Assembly (NCBI GenBank): GCA_023450085.1
Contig: JAEXHI010000012.1
Coordinates: forward strand, 1 to 64,000
Direction of reading: 5' to 3'
Origin: Bacteroidota bacterium
GTDB lineage: Bacteria; Bacteroidota; Bacteroidia; Sphingobacteriales; Sphingobacteriaceae
DNA: 64,000 nt
Positions 43,862 to 54,100 of this stretch are shown here, piece by piece. The notes under the pieces are model-generated. The model ran no database searches and was not told the origin of the DNA. It saw only the letters and a program-made list of their open reading frames with translations. Every line of letters starts with the position of its first letter. Positions within the stretch are counted from its first letter, which is position 1. Made by a program: the position numbers and the translations under genes.

Positions 43862-45625
43862 TTAAGATCCGCTTTCTTTTTCAACAGCAATAGCTGTATG
43901 GTCTAAACCTGTATCTCTCTTTCTGATCAACTCATATTTATCAGCCAATGCGTACAATCTTGCTTTACCGTTGGTATCTATTGGGAAATAATCATTATAA
44001 GTGTGATCAGCGAAAATATCATTATCCTCGTCCTTAAACACATCATTCCACAAATAGAACATTACCTTATTAATGACCGCTTCGATGCTGATCTCTTGTT
44101 TAGGATTTGCCTTGATAAAGAAATTGCCCAGACACTTATCCATTCCTAAGCTTGGGTTATGCATGATATGGCCGTTAATATTCTTCACAAAATCAATCCA
44201 ATTTATATGATAATTATCATCCAACTTGATTTTGTAACTAAAAGACGGACAGCTACTGTCAGTTTCGTCTACTGGATATTTAACTGGCACATACTCCCAA
44301 TCCCACCTTCTTTTAAAAGCACTATCCATTGGATATAATGACTGATCAGAAGTATTCATCGTGGCTAAAATGATAAGATTGTTCGGCATAACTAACTTAC
44401 CATGCCGTAGGCTTTTGTTCACAGAGAACTCGTCCTTTTTGCTTAGGTACTTGAAGAGGTCTTCCGAAGGTGTGATGGAATAATCTGGATTTCGATCCAA
44501 CAATTGAAAAATGTCCCCAAAAATCTCGGCACAGTTACCACGGTTGATCTCTTCTATAATCAGGTAGTAATTTTGACGTGGATTACGCCATGCCTTATCA
44601 TAGATATTAACGAATACTTGAGGTACGAATTTATATTTCACTGATTCACTACCCTGATCATCAACTTCTGTAACAGGCTTATAGCCTCCAACAAAAGAAC
44701 TATAGTCATAATCGGGATGAAATGTAACCCGCTCGACGTTGCTTTCTATAATCTTGTTTTCTTTCAGTAACTGCGCAACTGCATAGGACTTGCCTGTACC
44801 CGGTGCACCGAAATAGATTTTGTTATAGCCAGTAACCAAGCTACCAGCAATCTCCTCAGATTTTTGATATTCATGTAGAAACTTTAGATAATTTTCCTTT
44901 CCTAAAATAGCTCTGGGCTGGTGATTAGATTTAGAAGCACTATATTCATAAAAATTAGTTGTTTTATCGGAAATATTAGCTTCAACTTTTCGGATTTTAC
45001 TATCGAGATTATTAAAATCTACTTCAAAAAGCAGATCATCAAATTCCTTATTGTATTCTTCCTCGTATCTATTTAGACCATTAATTATCCTACCTATAAC
45101 ATTTTCAAAATAACTATTGGAATTACTTGCTTGCAACCAGCCAGCAAACTCATTTTTAAGATTCACAACTTCATCTAAACCACTGCTCTCTTCTTCTTGA
45201 TCAACCTGAAATAAACTTGAAAGTTTTGTGAGATAGCTAATAGTAATTTTAAGCATATCTTTTTCAAGATCAATCTCACTGTCGTCATAGGAATCCAAGT
45301 CGTCATTTGCGATAGCTACAAATTTAGCCAAACTAGCGAACAATGGCTTGGTCTGTACCGTTATCATAGCATTTGCCGCACCGTCTCGAAAATATTTTGC
45401 ACCCAGATCACGCCACTCCTTCTCCGCATAATCATCGTGACCACTAAATTCCGAATGGTTCTCCAGAATATCTTCAAAACTCATAATAATAGACTTCAGT
45501 CCAAGGACAAATACTTTTCCTGAAGTGTTATGAAACTCGATAAACCCTCCAGAAGAATAAAAGTTTAGGATAAACTTAGAATACTTATTTAATTCTATAA
45601 TGTTATTCAACAACTGCTTTATCAT
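43862..45625 (-). CDS. McrB-like AAA+ GTPase subunit
   Basis: The 587-residue protein has an N-terminal 250 residues of unknown, mostly helical content that should hold the DNA-recognition part. Walker A is GAPGTGKS at about 272-279 and Walker B is YYLIIEEINRGNCAEIFGDI. The MNTSDQSLYPMDSAFKRRWD stretch contains the NTxD signature of McrB-type GTPases and the arginine finger. It would translocate DNA and activate the nuclease subunit. It starts five bases after the methyltransferase stop, so the three genes form one operon with the methyltransferase made first. Confidence 0.85.
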   Translation of the reverse strand: MIKQLLNNIIELNKYSKFILNFYSSGGFIEFHNTSGKVFVLGLKSIIMSFEDILENHSEFSGHDDYAEKEWRDLGAKYFRDGAANAMITVQTKPLFASLAKFVAIANDDLDSYDDSEIDLEKDMLKITISYLTKLSSLFQVDQEEESSGLDEVVNLKNEFAGWLQASNSNSYFENVIGRIINGLNRYEEEYNKEFDDLLFEVDFNNLDSKIRKVEANISDKTTNFYEYSASKSNHQPRAILGKENYLKFLHEYQKSEEIAGSLVTGYNKIYFGAPGTGKSYAVAQLLKENKIIESNVERVTFHPDYDYSSFVGGYKPVTEVDDQGSESVKYKFVPQVFVNIYDKAWRNPRQNYYLIIEEINRGNCAEIFGDIFQLLDRNPDYSITPSEDLFKYLSKKDEFSVNKSLRHGKLVMPNNLIILATMNTSDQSLYPMDSAFKRRWDWEYVPVKYPVDETDSSCPSFSYKIKLDDNYHINWIDFVKNINGHIMHNPSLGMDKCLGNFFIKANPKQEISIEAVINKVMFYLWNDVFKDEDNDIFADHTYNDYFPIDTNGKARLYALADKYELIRKRDTGLDHTAIAVEKESGS

Positions 45626-45630
45626 ATGGC

Positions 45631-46776
45631 TTACGTTAAGAGTTGAGTAAAAATTTCTTTTGCCAAAGCTTTGATCACAGGAACCGACACCGAATTGCCA
45701 AATTGTTTGTAGGCTTGTGCATCCGACACGGGAATCTCAAAACGTTCGTTCTTATCTTTTGCATCAATTGGATAGCCTTGCAACCTAGCGGCCTCAATAG
45801 GATGCAGTTTTCTTGGTCTTTTATCAAGCAGGCTCTGGTCTACCAATATCTCAGATCCGTCTTTATTATATCTTGCAGAAATGGTACTGGTATAGGGCGA
45901 ATCGTCCTTAAAAAGTGAATAGCCAAACCCATTACCCTTTTCTCCGTGCTCTTTTCTTCGTCTTACATGCCCTTCCCATAACTTTTCAGAGATGGTGTAG
46001 GTTTTGTTTTGTTGTTGCTCAAACTTGTTTAGCTCTTTCTCATCCAATAGGATATGACCTAATGCTGTTGGAATAGACAGGCTATCTCGCTTTGATTTTT
46101 CAAAGATGGTCTCACCTTCTCGGCCAATGCCCCAAGGAAATTTGAAGTCTTCAGCTTTGATCAGTTTTTTGTACCAAGCAACGATGAAAATCCGCTCCCT
46201 GTTTTGTGGTACGCCAAAATTCTTACTATTCAGCACTTCTGCCCTTACCTCGTAGCCCAACTCCTCTAAATTGGCCTTAATTACCGCAAAAGTGTGTCCC
46301 TTGTCGTGATTCTTCAACCCTTTTACATTTTCTAAGAAAAGCACTTTAGGAATCAAACTATCGTCCTTGTGTTTTTTGGCCTGATCGATTTTGGCCTTCA
46401 CAATCTGTTCAATATTGAAAAACAGTGTACCTCGTGTATCACCAAAGCCTCTCTTCAATCCGGCATGGGAAAACGGCTGACAAGGGAAGCCTGCACATAG
46501 CACATCAAAAGCAGGTATATTTTTGTAATCCAAATTCGGATCGGTAATATCCTGATTGAACAAATTATTCTCAAAAATTTCAGGCGACCACTTCTTGTAG
46601 TTATGCTCATAGGTAACCCTGGCAAACTTGTCTATTTCTGAGGCAAACACACAGTGTCCGCCAATAGTATGCATGCCAATATGAAACCCACCTATGCCTG
46701 CGAAAAGATCTATGAACCTGATTGCTGTTTCCTGCTGTCCCATCTCTTTCTTTGCGTTTCCTGCTTTCTTGCTCAT
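45631..46776 (-). CDS. C5-cytosine DNA methyltransferase
   Basis: About 381 residues from ATG 46776 (MSKKAGNAKKEMGQQ). A TTG at 46815 opens the frame 13 codons earlier, but it sits at a likely promoter box. All core motifs are present: I FIDLFAGIGGFHIG, IV AGFPCQPFSHAGLKRGF with the catalytic cysteine, VI FLENVKGL, VIII FGVPQNRERIFIVAW, a target-recognition region between about 260 and 330, and X KQFGNSVSVPVIKAL. It should methylate cytosine in the host's own recognition sites. The enzyme appears intact. Confidence 0.92.
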   Translation of the reverse strand: MSKKAGNAKKEMGQQETAIRFIDLFAGIGGFHIGMHTIGGHCVFASEIDKFARVTYEHNYKKWSPEIFENNLFNQDITDPNLDYKNIPAFDVLCAGFPCQPFSHAGLKRGFGDTRGTLFFNIEQIVKAKIDQAKKHKDDSLIPKVLFLENVKGLKNHDKGHTFAVIKANLEELGYEVRAEVLNSKNFGVPQNRERIFIVAWYKKLIKAEDFKFPWGIGREGETIFEKSKRDSLSIPTALGHILLDEKELNKFEQQQNKTYTISEKLWEGHVRRRKEHGEKGNGFGYSLFKDDSPYTSTISARYNKDGSEILVDQSLLDKRPRKLHPIEAARLQGYPIDAKDKNERFEIPVSDAQAYKQFGNSVSVPVIKALAKEIFTQLLT

Positions 46777-46829
46777 GATCTTTAGTGCCTTTCGTGTATT
46801 CGGATTAAGGCACAAAAATTAGCAAAATT

Positions 46830-46844
46830 TGAACAAATAGTTCA
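46830..46844. promoter_or_regulatory. Palindrome TGAAC-N5-GTTCA upstream of the methyltransferase
   Basis: TGAACAAATAGTTCA is a perfect inverted repeat of five bases with a five-base spacer. It lies just upstream of TAATTTTTG (minus strand), a near -7 box. This is where an autoregulating methyltransferase or a control protein could act. No control-protein gene is visible. Confidence 0.45.
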
Positions 46845-46883
46845 CAAAACGGGATTTTTTTTTGAACGTATAATTCAAGGTCT

Positions 46884-47040
46884 CTAAGCAATATCTTTTT
46901 GCATTTCCCTTCTCTCTTTGATGATCCCTCTGATATTGACCGACTTCTTATAAGATCCTGCTACGTATCTCCAGCAAATACTACTGAACCCATAGAAAAA
47001 ACAAGGATCTGTAAAACAAAAAACCGGAAACAAAGCATAA
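46884..47040 (-). pseudogene. Possible eroded C-terminal coding remnant
   Basis: On the minus strand an open stretch of about 52 codons without a start ends at TAG 46884-46886. Its last part reads VAGSYKKSVNIRGIIKERRE, a basic helical tail of the kind that ends many family 2 glycosyltransferases. It overlaps the terminator of the manA operon and has no start codon, so it may be chance. The rest of 46777-47107 holds only that terminator and the methyltransferase promoter. Confidence 0.25.
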
Positions 47041-47057
47041 AAACTCTATTTCCGGTA
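47024..47057 (-). terminator. Intrinsic terminator of the SusCD-EEP-manA locus
   Basis: On the minus strand ACCGGAAA (47057-47050) pairs perfectly with TTTCCGGT (47031-47024) and is followed by TTTTTG. It lies 50 bases past the manA stop, as expected for the end of the operon. The loop is 18 bases. Confidence 0.75.
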
Positions 47058-47107
47058 GGATGTCTACTTATTTTTTAATTATATATCGAAAAAGATCGAT
47101 GTTTTAT

Positions 47108-48085
47108 TTACCTACAATAGCAAACTAAAACTTTACTCTCTGTTTCACTTTTAACTTTAAAAGTTTTCAATGCCGCAGGAAGCAAAACACTCTCTCCTTG
47201 TTTAATTACATATTCCTCGTCATTCACTCCGATGGTGTAAAAACCCTCTACACAGACGTGGATAACGAAAGAATCAAGAGGTTTATAGTCTAACATTTTT
47301 TCGCCAAGAATGCTGAGCATGTGCGTAGTGAAAAATTCAGAATCCACAACTCTTGTATCTTGATTTACTGCTGGGAGATAATCCGTTTTATAGGTTTCGT
47401 AGACATTGAAATCCAGTGCATCCAATGCCTGTTCTGTATGCAGTTCTCTCAATTTACCATCTGCATCCCTTCTGTCAAAATCATAAATGCGATAGGTTAC
47501 ATCTGATGACTGTTGTATCTCTGCCAAGAGTATCCCTTTACCTATATAATGAATTCTTCCCGCTGGAATAAAAAATACGTCACCAGCTTTTGGCTCTTCG
47601 TAATTCAAAATATCTGGTAGCGCCTTTGTATTTAACTTTTCCAAATACAATTCGTCATTTACCTTTTGGTTGAAACCAACCGACAATTGTGCACCTTCAT
47701 CTGCTTGCATGACGTACCACATCTCTGTTTTCCCTAGGGATTGATGTCTGGATTGTGCAAGTTCATCATTAGGATGTACTTGTACAGAAAGGTCCTGATT
47801 GGCATCAATGAATTTGATCAACAATGGTAAGGTATCGCCAAACTTGTCATAGATTTTAGCCCCTACCAATTCAGCCTTAAACTCCTTAATTAAACTCGTT
47901 AGTAATTTCCCTGTGTATGCACCATTGGCTACTTCCGAAACATCTCCATCTACCGTAGAAATTTCCCAACTTTCGCCAATTCTGTCTTCCGCACAATTCT
48001 TTCCTAAAACTTGGTTGATTTTAGCACCTCCCCATAAACGTTCTTTAAAAATGGGCTTAAATTTTAATGGATATAGTTCAGCCAT
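47108..48085 (-). CDS. manA: Mannose-6-phosphate isomerase, class I (cupin)
   Basis: The 325-residue protein interconverts mannose-6-phosphate and fructose-6-phosphate in the cytoplasm. RLWGGAKINQVLGK at the N-terminus, LIKFIDANQDLSVQVHPNDE with the zinc-binding QxH and a following acidic residue, and KAGDVFFIPAGRIHYIGKG are class I signatures. The length is that of the short Bacteroidota/Firmicutes type. Its start overlaps the stop of the SGNH gene by one base (TAATG). Placement at the end of a locus with an organophosphate transporter suggests a catabolic role. Confidence 0.9.
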   Translation of the reverse strand: MAELYPLKFKPIFKERLWGGAKINQVLGKNCAEDRIGESWEISTVDGDVSEVANGAYTGKLLTSLIKEFKAELVGAKIYDKFGDTLPLLIKFIDANQDLSVQVHPNDELAQSRHQSLGKTEMWYVMQADEGAQLSVGFNQKVNDELYLEKLNTKALPDILNYEEPKAGDVFFIPAGRIHYIGKGILLAEIQQSSDVTYRIYDFDRRDADGKLRELHTEQALDALDFNVYETYKTDYLPAVNQDTRVVDSEFFTTHMLSILGEKMLDYKPLDSFVIHVCVEGFYTIGVNDEEYVIKQGESVLLPAALKTFKVKSETESKVLVCYCR

Positions 48086-48756
48086 TATTTGGTTAATTTA
48101 TCTAACACTGGTTTTAAAATACCTTCCATAATGTCATATCCTGAGGATAGTGGATGCACACCATCTTTTGCATATTTCTCCGGAAGCCCGTTACGCTCGT
48201 CTTTTAAAGCAGAATGATAATCTACAAAAGGAATTTTGTTTTTATCGGCGTATTCTTTGATCATCTTATTTAAGGCAATAATTTTATCTGCCGGATCAGC
48301 AATTTTTCTCCATCTAAACTCGTAAGCTGGCAATATTGAAGCTAGAACTACTTTTATACCGTTTACTTTAGCTAATTCGGCCATAGAGATAATATTACCT
48401 AAAGTGTTTTCTGGAGCGATATAACCTGCATTTTGTGCCACATCATTTGTTCCAGCGGAAATCACTACCACTTTTGGCTTAAGATCAATCACATCTCTTC
48501 TAAACCTGATGAGCATTTGCATAGATGTTTGTCCACCAATACCTCGGCAGATGTAGTTATTTTTCTCAAAAAATTCTGGATGTGTTTTGTTCCAGCCTTC
48601 GGTTATCGAATTTCCCATAAATACCACAGCTCCTTTAGGTGCAGTTTTATTGGCATTTTCGTATTTACCAAATTTGGCCCAGTCTTCTTGCGATTGAGCA
48701 TTTGCCAAAGAAAAAAACATGGCAAAAGCCGCCGTTAGTATCACATACTTTTTCAT
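48085..48756 (-). CDS. Secreted SGNH/GDSL hydrolase
   Basis: The 223-residue protein has a signal peptide (1-20, ending LANAQ) and the four SGNH blocks: FMGNSITEGW (Ser nucleophile), GIGGQTS, ISAGTNDVAQN, and KDGVHPLSSGYDIM with Asp and His. Proteins of this type remove acetyl groups or other esters from sugars and lipids. It is placed between the transporter and manA, so it probably trims the imported or surface-bound substrate in the periplasm. Confidence 0.87.
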   Translation of the reverse strand: MKKYVILTAAFAMFFSLANAQSQEDWAKFGKYENANKTAPKGAVVFMGNSITEGWNKTHPEFFEKNNYICRGIGGQTSMQMLIRFRRDVIDLKPKVVVISAGTNDVAQNAGYIAPENTLGNIISMAELAKVNGIKVVLASILPAYEFRWRKIADPADKIIALNKMIKEYADKNKIPFVDYHSALKDERNGLPEKYAKDGVHPLSSGYDIMEGILKPVLDKLTK

Positions 48757-48772
48757 TTTATATAGTTTTAGA

Positions 48773-48870
48773 TTAATTGTTAATTGTTAATTGTTAATTG
48801 TTAATTGTTAATTGTTAATTGTTAATTGTTAATTGTTAATTGTTAATTGTTAATTGTTAATTGTTAATTG
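48773..48870. repeat. Fourteen perfect tandem copies of TTAATTG
   Basis: 98 bases made of exactly 14 uninterrupted 7-base units, in the 132-base gap between the transporter gene and the SGNH gene. On the transcribed (minus) strand the unit reads CAATTAA. The array starts 16 bases before the SGNH start codon on that strand. Seven is not a multiple of three, but the array is non-coding, so copy-number changes would alter leader length and not frame. Confidence 0.97.
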
Positions 48871-48888
48871 GTTATTTTTTCTTGCCTA

Positions 48889-50235
48889 TTATAATTCAGT
48901 CGATTTCTTTTTAACTGCATTCCATACCAAAGCAGCCAATAAAAAGGAAATTACCGCTGCACCAATCCAGAATGAATTCACTGTTCCAAAGTTATAATGC
49001 GCTTTTCCATTTACGAAGTATTTTCCATTTTCAATAAGGTGCCCACTAACAATATCCTGTAGCCCCGCACCTATATAACTGGCAACTCCTACAACGCCTA
49101 GCGCCGCACCTGATGCTTTTTTAGAAGCAATATCAACAGCCATCAAGCCGCCTAAATAACATACCAGTACACCAATGGAAAGTCCAAAAAGCACCATCGC
49201 CGTAATATCTATCCAAGTGTTTCCTTTAGGCATATAAAGAAAAATGGCTATAGATGTTGCATTGAGTATACCAAAAATTAAAGCTGGTATATTACGACTT
49301 CCGTTGAAAAAGCTGTCCGAAATATAGCCTGATGAAACCGTCCCCAAAATACCGCACACCGAACTTACAGAAATAATAGAACTGGCTTCAACAGTGGTAT
49401 ATCCCTTACTGGTTTCCAGAAAAAATACGCCCCAGCTGTTAATTGCGTATCTACTCACGTACATAAATGAACTCGCGGAAGCCAATATCCATATATATGG
49501 ATTTTTAAGCACCTTTATTTGGTGTGAAGATACAGAGCCACTCTCCTTTTCTTTAACAATTTGCTGTTCTTGCAAGTACAGACCTTTACTTTCTGGGCTT
49601 TCGTGCAAAAATGAATAGATAATGATTACCCCTACCACCCCAAATACACTAGCTCCCCAAAAGCCCCATTGCCAACCCAATGCCGAAACAATAAGGGATA
49701 TCACAATAAATGTGATGGACTCGCCAATGTTGTGGCTAGCACTCCAAAAACCATAATAGGTACCTCTTTTCTCGGCACTATACCATCGTGTTAATGCAAT
49801 TACGCTAGGCGGTGCACCCATACTTTGCGACCAACCATTAATCCCCCACAAAATAACAAACATGAGGAACGAAGTAGTAAATCCTAACAGCAAACAAATG
49901 ATGGAAGAGATAAAAAGGCCAGTAGCCATAAATCTTCTGATGTTTACCCTATCAGCCAAAAAGCCGTTTACAAATTTACCCGCAGCATAGCTGAAAAATA
50001 GTGCAGAACCAATAATACCCAACTGCGATTCGGTAAGTACTCCAGCTTTTACCAAAGGGTTTTTGACTACGTTTAAACATAACCTACAAACATAATATAA
50101 GCCGTAGCCTAAGGTAGCAGACAAAAACACCCCCCAACGGAGACGGTTTAAATATTTCTTGCGTTCGTTTTCTTCTAATGGTAGTGCATCTATGCCAGCT
50201 GTTGGCGCATAATAACTTAATAGTTTTTTTAACAT
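48889..50235 (-). CDS. MFS organophosphate:phosphate antiporter family transporter (GlpT/UhpC/UhpT-like)
   Basis: A 448-residue protein with 12 hydrophobic segments. The stretch SATLGYGLYYVCRLCLNVVK near TM1, the loop LADRVNIRRFMATGLFISS, and LWGINGWSQSMGAPPSVIAL with the family's NG-x-x-Q-x-x-G-x-P-P signature near TM4 place it in the OPA family. Members exchange phosphate for glycerol-3-phosphate or hexose phosphate, or sense the latter. Here it would import the phosphorylated product released by the EEP enzymes. ManA at the end of the operon favours a hexose phosphate. Confidence 0.82.
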   Translation of the reverse strand: MLKKLLSYYAPTAGIDALPLEENERKKYLNRLRWGVFLSATLGYGLYYVCRLCLNVVKNPLVKAGVLTESQLGIIGSALFFSYAAGKFVNGFLADRVNIRRFMATGLFISSIICLLLGFTTSFLMFVILWGINGWSQSMGAPPSVIALTRWYSAEKRGTYYGFWSASHNIGESITFIVISLIVSALGWQWGFWGASVFGVVGVIIIYSFLHESPESKGLYLQEQQIVKEKESGSVSSHQIKVLKNPYIWILASASSFMYVSRYAINSWGVFFLETSKGYTTVEASSIISVSSVCGILGTVSSGYISDSFFNGSRNIPALIFGILNATSIAIFLYMPKGNTWIDITAMVLFGLSIGVLVCYLGGLMAVDIASKKASGAALGVVGVASYIGAGLQDIVSGHLIENGKYFVNGKAHYNFGTVNSFWIGAAVISFLLAALVWNAVKKKSTEL

Positions 50236-50263
50236 TTTAAGATAAGTTTCTGAGCACTACACG

Positions 50264-51121
50264 TTATTTTTTAGCTGGATTGGCATTTTTGAAAAACATT
50301 TCGGTAACCACGGGATAATGGTCTGAAGGTAATTTCCCTTGATAGTCATCTTTAACAATGCTATAACGGGTTACGCCTAATTTGTCTGCTGTTAAAAAAA
50401 TATGGTCTATTGGGCTTTCTGGATTTGAATTAATGTTAAAGCCATTATATGATCCTGCGGAAGAGCTGATCTTTTTTGCGACCTTGATGGCATCTTTTAA
50501 AATCGAAGATTTAGAGAGGATTTTATAATTAGCACTTGTTCTGTCGAAATTAAAATCGCCACACAATACTGCTGCATTATCTTGAGCTAAAGCTGCTATT
50601 TTGGTGAGCAGTAATTTAGCACTATTCGTTTGTGCCAACATTCCTTTATGGTCAAAATGGGTATCAAAAACATATAAGGTTTTTTGAGAAGCGATTTCCT
50701 TTAACAAAATCCAACTGCAAACTCTTTTATACTTTGCGTCCCAACCTTTACTTGCTTTTTCTGGTGTTTCTGATAGCCAGAAATGACCTTTATCTATCAA
50801 TTCAAACTTCTCTTTTTTATAAAAAATAGCACAAAACTCATCAGTACCATTGCCTTCTTTATCTATACCAGACCAAGCATAAACCGGCATTTTTTCTAGC
50901 AAATCTTTAAGCTGGTTTGGCTTGGCTTCTTGCGTACTAAAAATATCGAAATCTTGTTTCTTGATTAGATCGGTCATGATTTCTTTTCTGTTGATCCATA
51001 GGTTGCCCGTATCTTTTGGATTATCGTAACGAAGGTTATAAGTGGCTAACTTAAATGACTGAGCAAAACTGAATGTAGCGCATAATAATAGTGTAGATAA
51101 AACGACGTATTTTTTCATCAT
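50264..51121 (-). CDS. Secreted endonuclease/exonuclease/phosphatase (EEP) family enzyme
   Basis: The 285-residue protein has a signal peptide (1-20, ending SFAQ) and a complete EEP fold: ATYNLRYDNPKDTGN, FSTQEAK (metal-binding Glu), VFDTHFDHKG (His), LCGDFNFDRTS (Asp/Asn), and PIDHIFLT followed by SDHYPVVTEM (catalytic Asp-His). The family cuts phosphoester or phosphodiester bonds in nucleic acids, sphingomyelin or inositol phosphates. The short form without nucleic-acid-binding extras, beside an OPA transporter, argues for a small organic phosphate. It is a paralogue of the first domain of the next gene upstream. Confidence 0.85.
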   Translation of the reverse strand: MMKKYVVLSTLLLCATFSFAQSFKLATYNLRYDNPKDTGNLWINRKEIMTDLIKKQDFDIFSTQEAKPNQLKDLLEKMPVYAWSGIDKEGNGTDEFCAIFYKKEKFELIDKGHFWLSETPEKASKGWDAKYKRVCSWILLKEIASQKTLYVFDTHFDHKGMLAQTNSAKLLLTKIAALAQDNAAVLCGDFNFDRTSANYKILSKSSILKDAIKVAKKISSSAGSYNGFNINSNPESPIDHIFLTADKLGVTRYSIVKDDYQGKLPSDHYPVVTEMFFKNANPAKK

Positions 51122-51150
51122 TGGTGTTTAGGTTAGTGAATATTGGTTAG

Positions 51151-54100
51151 TTATTGTATTATTTTTTTAGTTGAGATCTCGCCATTTTCTTTGCGGATAG
51201 TGACGATATAAATTCCATTTGGGTAATTAAAAGGCAACTCAATGCGATTATTTTCTGGCAATAATAGACACGAATGCCTGATCAGAACTTTGCCCGACAT
51301 ATCATTCACTATAATTTGCGACTGAGTTCGCGCATCATTGTCAATTGATAAATTGAGTTTGTTGTTTTTAGCATAAGCATTAAAGCCTTTTTCGATTAGC
51401 GCTCTTTTAATACTTACCATTTCCGACAACTCGGTTTTACCACTGTAATCTACTTGACGAAGCTGATAATAACTGGTACCAGCAAGAGGCTTCCAATCCG
51501 TAAAACTGTAATTGTTGACCACATTGCTATCATGGGCTCCATTTACAGTAGCTAAGAGTTCTGGTTTAAGGCTAGGCGTTAACCTAATGACTTCAAAATG
51601 TGAGTGATCATTTTCGGATGCTGTTTGCCAATTAAGCTGTACTTGGTCACCTACCGTAGTTCCTTTAAAAAATACCAGCTGTACGGGAAGTGCATCAAGC
51701 GCATGCTCTTCTTGTGTAATACCTTCTAAAGAAAGTACATAATCATTTGTTGTTCCCACAGCCGAGCGTCCTAAAGATGTGGTACCTTCAGTGGTATTTG
51801 AGCCGTTTACATAAAGTCTAAAGTACGCTGTAACCCCTCCAGGTATCTGCTGTAAATCTGTAATATTAGAGAGGTCTAACGACGCTTGAGCTTCTCCTTC
51901 CGTATCTGTGGCCTGAGTAAGTACTACCGGTAGGGCAATGCGTTCGAAATTAACGCCATCCAAACTGTATTTCCAATACCAAACTTTTGCCCCACCGCCA
52001 GATATTCTAATTTTGTAGTTTAACTTGGTTAGCGATAGTTTTTTTGTTGGCTTAACGGTAACACCAAATTTAAAATACATGTCGGAAGCAACAGCTTTTA
52101 TAGTATCTGTTACCATTGCACTTGTAGGAATATTGGTTACTGAGGCAAATGCTCTTGATAGTAAAACTGGATCGCCATTGGCATTGGTGGTGTTTTTAAT
52201 TCCAACACCTCGTTGTAGCGAATTACCAGTCAATGCATTGTCTACCAAAGATGGAGCAATTGAAGTTTCGTTACCACTAACTTGAGGTGAAGCAAACTGC
52301 CAAGCTAAAACTTTTGGTCCCACTACAACATCCTTAACCGTTCCGTTAACTACCAGCGCATAATCGTTGCTGTTATTAGCCGAAGAACGACCAATTGCCG
52401 TAGTACCTGAACTAGTGTTGGAACCATTGGTATACAGCCTGAAATAGATATTCTGCCCTGGCAATACGTTTTGCAAAGCGCTTATTGAGGAAAGGTCTAA
52501 TTGCGGTTGTAAATCTCCTTCGGTATCAGTTGCTACCGTTAAGACTACTGGATTAGCTATTTTGATAAAATTAACCCCGTCTAAACTATACTTCCAATAC
52601 CAAACTTTCGCCCCACCAGCAGAAATCCTAATTTTATAATTTAAGCTGCTTAACGATATGGAATAACTTGGCTTAACATTAAGTGCAAAACCAAAATACA
52701 TGTTATTAGTTATCGCCAAAGTGGTATCGGCTACATTGCCAGAAGTACTCGTACTAGCAACCGAAGCAAAAGCTCTAGCTAATGCAATAGGTGTAGTGTA
52801 GGTATTATTTGTCAATTTTAATCCGCTACCACGCTGTAGATCTACAACGGTAATGGCATTGTTGATAACAGATGGCGTGCTTGTAGTTTCACTGCCTGTA
52901 CTTTGAGGAGAAGCAAATTGCCAAGCAGCCAATTTATTTACCACAGGCGCACTTTCTACAAAACCCGATATTGAAAGGGCGTAATCGTTGGTAGTAGATG
53001 CCAATGAAGTACCAATACCAAACTTGCCCGTATTTGCTCCGTTTACGTACAATCTAAAGTAGATAGTCTTGTCTGAAGAGATCTTTTGCAAATCCGCAAT
53101 ATTGGCCAAGTTGATAGTAGCAAGTGATGTAGTTGTTGGATTATTAAAACGAAATGGCTTAGCTAGAAATTGATAGTTTACTCCATCGAGACTATATTTC
53201 CAGTACCAAACCTGTCCTCCACCTACGGCAGATAATAAACGAATGTCTATCCCTGTTAGCGAAAGTTGTTGTCCTGATTTTGGATTGATTGAAAATTGGT
53301 AGTATAGGTTATTATTTACGGCAAGGGTGGTATCAGCAGAGCCATCTGTTGTAGACACCGATGCTGTGGCTCCAAAACCGCGGGTAATAGTTGCGGCATT
53401 AAGTCCGCTGCCTCGGGTTAAGGTAGCGCTGTTTACTTGCTGATGGTTATAGCTGGAGCCAGCACTTGTTTCGTTACCATTGGAAGAAGGATTGGCAAAC
53501 TGCCAAGCAAGTAATATCGCATTTGCTTTTTCAGTTTTCTTATCGCTACGTTTATAAATGGCAATATCATCTATACTTAGGCGACCATTATTACCGCTTG
53601 TTAATGCAAATTTATTAATTCGAAAACGCACGGAGCCTGCTATATCCATGGCTATTGTAGCCTGTTGCTTTACCCCTTGATGAGTGGTAAAAACTGGGCC
53701 AATTGCTTGCCATGTAGCGCCCTGATTTTTAGAGTACTCCAATTGCCATCTAGCTACACTGTCTGTAGCATAAATACTGTGCTGAACGGTAACTTTTGAA
53801 GCACCTTCTGTGACATCAAACAGCATTTGGAGATAGGCAGAACTGGTATTGTTCTGTGCCATACGCACGGAGTACAAACCACTTGTTTGCCTGTCGTTAT
53901 TGTAACTGCCGCCAACTATCGCATTGCTCAATAACCAAGAACCCGTTCTAAAAGTAACATTAGCCGCAGCATAAGTTGATTTTAAAGGATTAGCCTCTTC
54001 AAAATCTTCAGGAAACTGTCTATACAAATCTCCTAATTCATTATACTTCGAAAACACCTTAGTCATTACGGGATAATGATCTGAAGGGATGCTACCATTA

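Noticed and set aside
42171..45625. Modification-dependent McrBC that attacks methylated DNA
   Set aside because: The operon carries an intact C5 methyltransferase, which a methyl-dependent enzyme would conflict with. The LlaJI-type reading fits better.
48773..48870. CRISPR array
   Set aside because: The repeat is seven bases with no spacers, so it is a simple tandem repeat.
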